From the NCBI GenBank assembly GCA_019415425.1, contig DXZF01000439.1, forward strand, positions 1 through 6,044: a stretch of 6,044 nt of DNA, given 5' to 3'. The translations under genes were made by a program, and so were the position numbers. Shown here one piece after another: positions 1-5,227 of this stretch (positions within the stretch are counted from its first letter, which is position 1; each line of letters opens with the position of its first letter). The notes under the pieces are model-generated. The model made no database searches and was not told the origin of the DNA. It saw only the letters and a list, made by a program, of their open reading frames with translations. This DNA comes from Bacillota bacterium. Lineage in GTDB: Bacteria > Bacillota > Clostridia > Christensenellales > QAND01.

Positions 1-267
1 ATGCAGGCGCGCGTGGAAGCGATGCGCACACAGGCCGAACAGCTCAGGCGCGGGCAGCCGCAGACGCTCTTGCCGCTTCTCATGCAAAAGATGCGCGAGC
101 GTTCGCCGCAGCAGCGGGGGCAGCAGGCCGATTCAGCCGAAAACGCGTCGTTCGATCCGGCCAAAATGGTGCAAATGATGCAGATGATGCAGTCCCTTTC
201 AGGTGCAAACGGCAATCCCATGGCACAGATGATGCAGATGTTTGCCGGGCAACAACAGGGCGCATAG
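1..267 (+). CDS. Met/Gln-rich hypothetical protein, C-terminal part (5' end probably outside window)
   Basis: The reading frame is open from the first base and ends at a TAG at 265-267, followed by a strong hairpin terminator. The ATG at position 1 has no visible upstream context, so it may be an internal codon of a longer gene; 88 residues are seen. The first half is charged and Arg/Gln-rich and could form a helix or short coiled coil. The second half (about residues 55-88) is dominated by Met and Gln, with repeated MMQM units around an Asn/Gly-rich spacer (SGANGNP). I do not recognise the family. Low-complexity Met/Gln tails occur in small proteins of clostridia, but no function can be assigned. 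It is convergent with the minus-strand argG remnant and shares the intervening terminator with it. That it is coding is supported by the terminator 13 bases after the stop and the absence of a better frame on either strand. Confidence 0.55.
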   Translation: MQARVEAMRTQAEQLRRGQPQTLLPLLMQKMRERSPQQRGQQADSAENASFDPAKMVQMMQMMQSLSGANGNPMAQMMQMFAGQQQGA

Positions 268-280
268 ACGCCATCGTTCA

Positions 281-323
281 AAAAAAGATGCGGACAAAAA
301 CACATTTTGCCCGCATCTTTTTT
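281..323. terminator. Bidirectional rho-independent terminator between convergent units
   Basis: A perfect 13-bp inverted repeat (arms 281-293 and 311-323, aaaaaagatgcgg / ccgcatctttttt) surrounds a 17-nt loop. Because the arms start with A6 and end with T6, each strand produces a GC stem followed by a U-run. It can therefore end both the plus-strand Met-rich gene (stop 13 bases upstream) and the minus-strand argG remnant (stop 9 bases from the stem). Confidence 0.9.
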
Positions 324-332
324 CTGTGTGCA

Positions 333-533
333 TCAATCCGCCTCCGGCGTTGTGGGAGGCACTGCCATCCGGTATGCCCGCTGTTCCACCCCCTCGAGCT
401 CTGTCCCCTGTCCCACATCCGCGCACATGCAGCTCACTTTGCAGCCTGCATCGTGTTCCTTGCGCCACGGGATGATAATCGATGTATCCAATCCACCCGA
501 ATAGGCCCATACGATTTTCCGATAGTTTTTCAT
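333..533 (-). pseudogene. argG: Truncated argininosuccinate synthase (N-terminal 66 residues only)
   Basis: Argininosuccinate synthase joins citrulline and aspartate using ATP in arginine biosynthesis and is normally about 400 residues long. This frame encodes only 66. It starts at ATG 533 behind AAGGGAG (543-549, 9-nt spacing). Residues 6-18 carry the family's ATP-pyrophosphatase P-loop, with SGGLDTS at 12-18, followed by IIPW at 20-23 and CADVGQG at 37-43. After about residue 53 the similarity stops, and a short unrelated tail runs to TGA. The citrulline- and aspartate-binding parts and the C-terminal multimerisation helix are absent, and I do not find them in other frames downstream, where the terminator follows at once. 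Trp9, where Leu is usual before AYSGG, and the Ser/Met in VSCMCAD also suggest relaxed selection. It cannot be a working synthase alone. The alternative, a functional short protein or regulatory RNA made from an argG 5' end, is open. Confidence 0.8.
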
Positions 534-730
534 GTGCCAACACTCCCTTGCGTTTGCTTTCCACCGCGTCTCTGCCGCTTTGGCAAAGTGCCGCTTCGTC
601 GGCATGGCGCGTGTTGGTAGCACATTCTTTCCCGCATGCCTTCTTCATCTCTTTCGATACGGCCACGCGCGAGGTCTTTGCACTGTGAGCGCAAAACCCG
701 TGCGTAGGCCCTGGATTTGTCCCATGGCAT
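534..730 (-). other. Untranslated leader of the argG remnant, no clear riboswitch
   Basis: About 200 bases lie between the AT-rich promoter region and the argG start. I see no T-box consensus (AGGGTGGNACC) and no recognisable riboswitch core. A weak imperfect hairpin can be drawn with GGCATG/CATGCC arms (635-640 with 601-606). Open frames cross the region, but none has a ribosome binding site or a recognisable product. It may be a long 5' UTR or more debris from a rearrangement. Confidence 0.35.
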
Positions 731-770
731 ATGCGAATAATCATTCTTTATCAATCTATAATTATTCATG
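731..770 (-). promoter_or_regulatory. Candidate ArgR/AhrC operator: two ARG-box-like sites in an AT-rich promoter region
   Basis: Bases 734-745 read GAATaatcATTC, a perfect inverted repeat that matches the core of the ARG box (TGAAT-N4-ATTCA). A second, weaker site at 755-768 (tctataattATTCA) matches 8 of 10 core positions. The centres are 22 bp apart, about two helical turns, as expected for adjacent sites bound by one ArgR hexamer. The block is strikingly AT-rich in a GC-rich window and lies upstream of the argG remnant. Possible minus-strand promoter elements overlap it: TTGATA (749-754), a 17-bp spacer, then a poor -10 TATGCC; or alternatively TATAGA as the -10. Operator function is inferred from the motif and the argG context. 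Confidence 0.5.
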
Positions 771-823
771 TTGAAAATTTGCATACATGCTTGAAAACCT
801 CTGTGCTGGGCTTGCAGGTACAG

Positions 824-853
824 AAAAGGCCGTGCATCTTCGCACGGCCTTTT
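824..853 (-). terminator. Rho-independent terminator of the S41 protease gene
   Basis: A perfect 12-bp stem (824-835 with 842-853, aaaaggccgtgc / gcacggcctttt) encloses a 6-nt loop. On the minus strand the stem ends in TTTT. It begins 9 bases beyond the protease stop codon. The A/T ends make it symmetrical, but no plus-strand gene runs into it. Confidence 0.9.
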
Positions 854-862
854 GCAGATTCC

Positions 863-2038
863 CTATTTACTCTTCACGATCTCAATTGCCCGCTGCAGCT
901 GATTGTCCGTCGCATCGGTCAATGCCGTTTCCCCGCTGAGCAGGTCATCCGACAGCTGTATCTCCACATCCGGCGCAATGCCCACGCCATGGATGCTGGT
1001 ACCGTTGGGCGTGTAGTAGCTGGCAATGGTCACATCCAGCGCGCCGCCCGCCGAGAGCGGGAACATCATCTGCACAATCCCTTTGCCATATGTCTTCATG
1101 CCCACCACGGTGGCCACGCCGTAATCCTTGAGCGCGCCGACCAGAATCTCGGAAGCGGATGCGCTGTATTCATTGACCAGCACCACCATGGGAATGCCCA
1201 GTTGATCGGCATCCGAGGTGTAGTCCTGCGTTTTGCCGTCTTTGTCTCTGAGGGAGACGACGACCCCTTCCGGCAGCAGCATATCCGCGATGTTTACGGC
1301 CTGATCCACATAGCCGCCCGGATTGCTGCGCACATCCAATACCAGTCGTTTCATTCCCTGCGATTGCAGCTGTGCAACAGCCGCTTCGAATTCCTCATCG
1401 CACTTGGTGGAGAACTCGGAGATGAGGATGTATCCCACTTCGTTATCCAGCATGCGGTACTCCACATATTCGGCCTGAATCTGCGCGCGCGTGATGGTAA
1501 ACTCCATCTCTTGGCCACCGCGCTGAACGGTCACATTCACCTGCGTGCCGATCTCCCCCCGCATCCGATTGCTCAGATCTGTAAGCGTATCCTCGCTCGA
1601 GATGCGTTCGCCATCCACCGCGACGAAGATGTCGCCCGCCATCATTCCGGCCTTTTCTGCCGGCGAATTCTTGTACACGCGCGACGCTTTGGGATACCCG
1701 GTCTCAGCATCCATGGAGATGACCACGCCAATGCCTCCATACGTCTCAGAGGTCACCTCGTTATATTGCTCCAGCTCTTCTTCGTTGTAATAGGTGGTAT
1801 ACGGGTCGCCCAGCGCATCGGCCATACCGTGCAGCATGCCGTCCTCAAGCGTCCCCGCTTCCACACCTTTGTAGAAATATTGCTCCAAAATCTGGCGGAT
1901 CTCCTGCGCCCGCTGATCAAACGCGCTGTCCCCCATCAGCGTCTGCTGGCCAAAGTCCATGCGGCCGATGGCAAAGCCCGCCGTCAACGCCAGCACAAGG
2001 GCGGCCGCAAACGCCGCGATACGCAATGCCTTTTTCAA
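863..2038 (-). CDS. S41 family C-terminal-processing serine protease (CtpA/CtpB type)
   Basis: A membrane-anchored, PDZ-regulated serine protease of 391 residues, a normal length for the family; such enzymes clip or degrade envelope proteins at their C termini. Residues 1-6 are basic and 7-25 form a hydrophobic signal anchor, so the catalytic part should face outside. A PDZ domain spans about 97-185, with the GGIGVVI ligand-binding loop at 101-107. The S41 core follows, with VLDVRSNPGG at 233-242. The Ser/Lys pair is Ser294 in SASAS and Lys319 in YGKG, 25 apart as in characterised homologues, with Gln323 four residues on. I chose the TTG at 2036-2038, giving a start MKKALRIAAF. It has AAGGAAG (2045-2051) at good spacing and lies about 30 nt below a good promoter; the longer frame from 2104 overlaps that promoter. 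The gene is a single unit with its own terminator. Substrate is unknown; the adjacent exported wall-binding proteins are only neighbours. Confidence 0.93.
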   Translation of the reverse strand: MKKALRIAAFAAALVLALTAGFAIGRMDFGQQTLMGDSAFDQRAQEIRQILEQYFYKGVEAGTLEDGMLHGMADALGDPYTTYYNEEELEQYNEVTSETYGGIGVVISMDAETGYPKASRVYKNSPAEKAGMMAGDIFVAVDGERISSEDTLTDLSNRMRGEIGTQVNVTVQRGGQEMEFTITRAQIQAEYVEYRMLDNEVGYILISEFSTKCDEEFEAAVAQLQSQGMKRLVLDVRSNPGGYVDQAVNIADMLLPEGVVVSLRDKDGKTQDYTSDADQLGIPMVVLVNEYSASASEILVGALKDYGVATVVGMKTYGKGIVQMMFPLSAGGALDVTIASYYTPNGTSIHGVGIAPDVEIQLSDDLLSGETALTDATDNQLQRAIEIVKSK

Positions 2039-2075
2039 ACGGAACTTCCTTCTTTCCTCATTCAAGATGTGTTTT

Positions 2076-2104
2076 ATTGTATCACAGCGTGTGTTTCTCC
2101 ACAA
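2076..2104 (-). promoter_or_regulatory. Sigma-A-type extended -10 promoter of the S41 protease gene
   Basis: On the minus strand, TGATACAAT (2076-2084) is an extended -10 element with TACAAT as the hexamer. Exactly 17 bp upstream is TTGTGG (2099-2104), a weak -35 whose poor match the TG extension could offset. The predicted transcript starts near 2069, giving a leader of about 30 nt before the TTG start. Confidence 0.65.
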
Positions 2105-2157
2105 CGACCGCGCTGCGGCAAAAGCGTGGCAAAACGCTCCCGCACTGCAAAGACAAA

Positions 2158-2180
2158 GGGCAGGCGAATTTCGCCTGCCC
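2158..2180 (-). terminator. Terminator of the SH3/peptidoglycan-binding gene operon
   Basis: A perfect 9-bp GC-rich stem (gggcaggcg 2158-2166 / cgcctgccc 2172-2180) has a 5-nt loop that can pair further. On the minus strand it is followed by an interrupted T-run (TTTGTCTTTG). It lies 25 bases after the stop codon of the upstream gene and isolates that operon from the protease promoter. Confidence 0.8.
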
Positions 2181-2205
2181 AGATGTGTACATCAGATGGG
2201 ATGGG

Positions 2206-3636
2206 TCATTGCCCGGCCTTGTAGGCGGCCAGCACGCATGCCTGATGCTTGGGACACTGCTTTCTGCTTCCGTGGCCCTTGCTCTTGTAGAAGTGGATGC
2301 AGTGATGCCCGTCAAAGTCGTTGCCGCTGATGGCCTGGCCGGCATGCGGCATGCCATTGATGCTGGCGGCAAAGACGGTGCCGTCATACACGACCCACAC
2401 GGCGCGGCGGTTCCAGCTCCAGCTGCCGCCGTACACGCGCTTCATCTTGGCGGTATCCTCTTTGGTCAACGGTTCGGTATCGATGTGCAGCCAACCGCCC
2501 AGACGGCGCTCGTTCCACGAGATACCGGTGCGCACGTCGATGATCTTGTACTCGGCTCCGCGCGGAATCATCGAATTGACCTTGCTCCACTCGATCAGCT
2601 GTACGCGGCCCTTGACCTGACTGGCCTGCGAGATCGTGGCCTTGATGTCGTTGTCGCCATACAGCAGCGCCAGTGTCTGTTCGCCCAGTACGCCGTCCGC
2701 CTCGACTTTCGCGGCCGTCTGGAAGTCCTGCACCGCCTTGGTGGTCTTGGAGCCGTAATCGCCCGTGGGCGTGCCGACGAAGAACCCGCGCTTTTGCAAC
2801 TCGGTCTGTGCCTTCAGCACCGCCTCACCACTCATGCCGCTCTTGAGCATGCGGGTAGCCGTCTCGCCGGTAAACGCGCCGGTTACCGTGATGCAGTCCT
2901 TTCGCACAAAGCCGGACTGTCCACTGTAATTGACCTTGTACCATCCGCTCTGGTAATCCGTCACCTGCACGCCGGTTCCAGCAGCCAATGTGGTAATCAC
3001 ATTGGCCGAAAGGCTGGATCCATCGCGCAGATTGATGCCATCGCGCAAAATGGTGCCGTTGAGGCCCGTTTCGCTTACCTCGAACACATAGTCCTTGTGC
3101 ACATAGCCGTTGACGATGCCGAACTGGACTTTGTACCAGGCGCCCTCTTTGCCGGTAATCTGCAGCGTCGCGCCTTCATTGAGCAGAATGACGATCTCAG
3201 CAGAGGTGCTGGGCTGCGCGCGCAGCTTGACCTCGTTGCCCATCAGGCGGCCGGTGGACAACACCGTCTCAGGTTCCGATGGCGTGGTTTCCGGCAGCGT
3301 CTCTTCGCCTAGTTCTACATCGCCCACCCATTCGCCGCTATCGTCAATTTCACCCAGCGCATCTGGATCCAGAATGGAGCCGTCGGGGTTGGTTTCCACA
3401 TCGGTTCCACCGTCGTCCAGGTTTTCGCTCGGATCGCTGTGATAGAGCAGCAGATTGCCTTCTTGGAAGTTCTCCTGCACCTCCTGTGCATCTTCTGCGG
3501 TGTTGAACAGCAGCAGGTTCCCCTCGCTGATGCCCTCGTCTGCAGAGGCAGCGCCCAGATTCAAGCACAGGCTGGCCGTCACAAACGCCGCCATGCCCAC
3601 GCTGAGCGCGCGCCTTTTCCAATGCTTTTCCTGCAT
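2206..3636 (-). CDS. Secreted protein: two bacterial SH3 domains, one PG_binding_1 domain and a conserved C-terminal domain
   Basis: A 476-residue exported protein, probably wall-associated. Residues 1-32 are a signal peptide (basic KHWKRR, hydrophobic 10-29, likely cleavage after ASA at 32). An acidic, low-complexity stretch (33-127) carries two EGNLLL(F/Y) copies at 38-44 and 59-65. Two SH3_3-like domains follow (about 128-186 and 194-252; NEVKLRAQPS and DGINLRDGSS, each with a W/Y-KV core and a G-(Y/F)-V turn). A PG_binding_1 domain lies at 266-327 (DYGSKTTKAVQDFQ). Residues 341-476 share the C-terminal domain of the upstream gene product, with His384, His431, Cys446, His448, His455, His464 and Cys467 conserved. 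The ATG at 3636 has GGAAGGAGT five bases upstream and gives a clean signal peptide, so it is preferred to the ATG at 3696 that overlaps the upstream stop. It is the second gene of a two-gene operon. A role in wall remodelling is inferred; the catalytic activity, if any, is unknown. Confidence 0.9.
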   Translation of the reverse strand: MQEKHWKRRALSVGMAAFVTASLCLNLGAASADEGISEGNLLLFNTAEDAQEVQENFQEGNLLLYHSDPSENLDDGGTDVETNPDGSILDPDALGEIDDSGEWVGDVELGEETLPETTPSEPETVLSTGRLMGNEVKLRAQPSTSAEIVILLNEGATLQITGKEGAWYKVQFGIVNGYVHKDYVFEVSETGLNGTILRDGINLRDGSSLSANVITTLAAGTGVQVTDYQSGWYKVNYSGQSGFVRKDCITVTGAFTGETATRMLKSGMSGEAVLKAQTELQKRGFFVGTPTGDYGSKTTKAVQDFQTAAKVEADGVLGEQTLALLYGDNDIKATISQASQVKGRVQLIEWSKVNSMIPRGAEYKIIDVRTGISWNERRLGGWLHIDTEPLTKEDTAKMKRVYGGSWSWNRRAVWVVYDGTVFAASINGMPHAGQAISGNDFDGHHCIHFYKSKGHGSRKQCPKHQACVLAAYKAGQ

Positions 3637-3660
3637 GTCATACTCCTTCCCTATCGTCTT

Positions 3661-3679
3661 GCGTTTGCCACACAAACGC
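3661..3679 (-). other. Hairpin between the two operon genes
   Basis: A perfect 7-bp inverted repeat (3661-3667 with 3673-3679, gcgtttg / caaacgc) with a 5-nt loop sits in the 56-bp gap. No U-run follows on the minus strand, so it is not a standard terminator. It could stabilise or process the mRNA. A TTGACA at 3686-3691 has no -10 partner at the right distance, so no internal promoter is called. Confidence 0.45.
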
Positions 3680-3692
3680 CCCTTTGTCAAGC

Positions 3693-5042
3693 TCATTTTC
3701 CTTTATTGTACGCTTCCTGCACGCAGTTCTGGTGCTCGGGATCGACCACCTTTCCTCCGTGTGTCTTGGACCCCAGGAAGTGAATACAAACCTGTCCATC
3801 CATCCCATTGCTCGGCAGCGTATCTGAACCGTGCGGCATGCCATTGATGGAGCCCGCATAGGCCTTGCCATTCACGATGACCCATACCGGACGGCGCGCC
3901 CAGCTCCACTTGCCACCGTACGCCTTTTTCAACAGTGCGGTATCGTTTTTGGTGGCCGGTTCCACATCGGCATGGTACGTACCGCCCATGCGTTTCATCT
4001 TCATCGTAATGCCGGTGCGCACGTCCACAACCGTCACGTAGGCGCCGCGCTTCCAGATATTTTCCATCGTGCCGAACCACTTGACCAGCTGCACTTTTCC
4101 CTTGACGTCAGGCGTCTGCTGGTCTACGGGATCCGGCAGCGACTCTGCCGGCTTCTGCGTCTTACTGGGCTTCTTGGTTGTAGACGGCTTTTTGGTCGCA
4201 GACGGTTTGGCCGTGCGCTTGGGGGTCGCCGTGGCGACCGGCGTCGGAGTTGGGGTCGGCGTAGGCGTCGGGGTCGGCGTCACGTTGGGCAGCATCTCGA
4301 TGGACTGCGGTCCCAAAATACCGTCGGTGGAAATTCCGGCCGCTGCCTGAAACTCCTTGACTGCGGCCTGCATCTCAAGGCCGTAGAAGCCGTCGCCAAC
4401 TTGTCCCTCCGGCAAAAATCCCTGCTGCACCAGCAGATCCTGCAATTCATCGACACGGGCACCGCGATCGCCCAGCTTGATATTCACCGGGATGGGTGTG
4501 CCCAATTTCCAGTTGTTGGCCACCTCGACCGCTTCCATGTCGTACAGTTTCTGCTGCGTCTGCGAATCCGCTACGCCCGTCACCGGCAACCCGTTGGCCG
4601 CCTGTAAGTCGCTGACCGCTTTGGCCGTCTCCTCTCCGTAATAGCCTGTCGGGTCGGAAGAAAAATATCCCACGTATTTGAGCGTGGACTGCAGTAGCAC
4701 TACATCGTCGTTTTTGGCGCCTACCGACAGATCTGCATAGACCACCTCGGGCGTTGCATACGCCGCTTCCTCATAGGCGGCAAACTGGCGATCCATCAGC
4801 TGCTGGCTCACGCTGCTCCAATCCAAAAGCGTCTGCACCTGTGAGAGCGACTTCACGGCGCCAAGCACTTTATCGGCGTCCCAGTTGTTCCAAAAGGACT
4901 GGCCACTCTCCGTCGCCTGCGGACTGGGCGTGGGCTCCGCCGTTTGCTCCTGTGCCAAAGCGAACGTCGGCCATGACCCGAATGTGCAGGTCGAAGCCAC
5001 AATGATCGCAGCAACGTGCAAGGCGGTTTTCCTTTTTTTCAT
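3693..5042 (-). CDS. Secreted protein: two PG_binding_1 domains, Thr-Pro linker and a conserved C-terminal domain
   Basis: A 449-residue exported protein and the first gene of the operon. The signal peptide is residues 1-30 (KKRK, hydrophobic 7-29, likely cleavage after ALA). Two peptidoglycan-binding domains follow, at about 106-168 (TGYYGEETAKAVSDLQ) and 190-251 (DGFYGLEMQAAVKEFQ). A wall-spanning type linker at 254-312 starts with seven Thr-Pro units and continues with Lys/Pro/Ser/Thr. Residues 313-449 are the domain shared with the downstream product. Fixed positions include DVRTGI 340-345, HxDxEP 357-362, WSW 379-381, SINGMPH 398-404, CIHF 419-422, HG 428-429 and HQxCV 437-441. The ATG at 5042 is chosen because AAGGAG (5049-5054) lies six bases upstream and MKKRK begins the signal peptide; the in-frame ATG at 5069 has neither. 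Recognition of the binding domains is firm. The C-terminal domain is not assigned; an L,D-transpeptidase-like fold is one hypothesis. Confidence 0.92.
   Translation of the reverse strand: MKKRKTALHVAAIIVASTCTFGSWPTFALAQEQTAEPTPSPQATESGQSFWNNWDADKVLGAVKSLSQVQTLLDWSSVSQQLMDRQFAAYEEAAYATPEVVYADLSVGAKNDDVVLLQSTLKYVGYFSSDPTGYYGEETAKAVSDLQAANGLPVTGVADSQTQQKLYDMEAVEVANNWKLGTPIPVNIKLGDRGARVDELQDLLVQQGFLPEGQVGDGFYGLEMQAAVKEFQAAAGISTDGILGPQSIEMLPNVTPTPTPTPTPTPTPVATATPKRTAKPSATKKPSTTKKPSKTQKPAESLPDPVDQQTPDVKGKVQLVKWFGTMENIWKRGAYVTVVDVRTGITMKMKRMGGTYHADVEPATKNDTALLKKAYGGKWSWARRPVWVIVNGKAYAGSINGMPHGSDTLPSNGMDGQVCIHFLGSKTHGGKVVDPEHQNCVQEAYNKGK
4239..4280 (-). repeat. Hexanucleotide repeat coding for (Thr-Pro)7
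   Basis: Seven consecutive degenerate 6-bp units (GTCGGN-type on the plus strand) encode Thr-Pro pairs at residues 255-268 of the two-PG-binding-domain protein. Unit number could vary by slippage without breaking the frame, changing only linker length. Third positions vary between units, so the tract is not a pure microsatellite. Confidence 0.85.
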
Positions 5043-5099
5043 ACGGTTCTCCTTCGAATTGTGTTCCAAATATGGACGTCTTTCATCATCACGGTTCCC

Positions 5100-5128
5100 A
5101 TTTTACCTTGCTGCTGCCACATTGTCAA
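5100..5128 (-). promoter_or_regulatory. Near-consensus sigma-A promoter of the two-gene wall-binding operon
   Basis: On the minus strand, TTGACA (5123-5128) is a perfect -35, followed by a 17-bp spacer and TAAAAT (5100-5105), which matches five of six -10 bases. The transcript should start near 5093, leaving about 50 nt before the ATG at 5042. This suggests constitutive, fairly strong expression. No operator-like palindrome is seen around it. Confidence 0.85.
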
Positions 5129-5157
5129 AAAGCGTATTCCGGAGGAAATAAAAGAAA

Positions 5158-5186
5158 TGAGGCGATAATCCAGCATGATCGCCTCA
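5158..5186 (-). terminator. Terminator of the folD - uracil-DNA glycosylase unit
   Basis: A perfect 9-bp stem (tgaggcgat 5158-5166 / atcgcctca 5178-5186) with an 11-nt loop. On the minus strand it is followed by the T-rich TTTCTTTTATTT. It starts 41 bases after the glycosylase stop and just before the promoter of the next operon. Confidence 0.8.
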
Positions 5187-5227
5187 AATCAATATGTTGC
5201 AGAACTATTACAAAAATGTCAAGCCGT

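Noticed and set aside
534..730. T-box or arginine riboswitch in front of argG
   Set aside because: No T-box AGGGTGGNACC sequence, no specifier-type stem and no antiterminator/terminator pair could be found by eye.
530..784. 84-codon minus-strand frame through the argG leader
   Set aside because: It begins within the promoter region without a ribosome binding site, overlaps the argG start in another frame and has no recognisable product.
731..2224. 497-codon open frame on the plus strand across the protease gene
   Set aside because: It is antisense to the S41 gene with its PDZ, Ser and Lys motifs, crosses two terminators and a promoter, is rich in His/Arg/Leu as expected of a complement frame, and has no recognisable domain.
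2026..3312. 428-codon open frame on the plus strand
   Set aside because: Antisense shadow of the SH3/peptidoglycan-binding gene; no ribosome binding site and no family resemblance.
3637..3696. Earlier ATG at 3696 overlapping the upstream stop (ATGA) as the start of the second operon gene
   Set aside because: It would add 20 residues in front of a complete signal peptide; the ATG at 3636 has a much better ribosome binding site at proper spacing.
3831..4607. Plus-strand open frame rich in Arg/Gly
   Set aside because: The Arg/Gly run is the complement of the Thr-Pro repeat; the minus-strand frame has clear domains and a signal peptide.
4980..4990. Lipoprotein lipobox in the signal peptide of the two-PG-binding-domain protein (Cys19)
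   Set aside because: The residues before the Cys (VAST) do not match the L-A/S-G/A-C pattern, and a good type I site (ALA) follows at residue 30.
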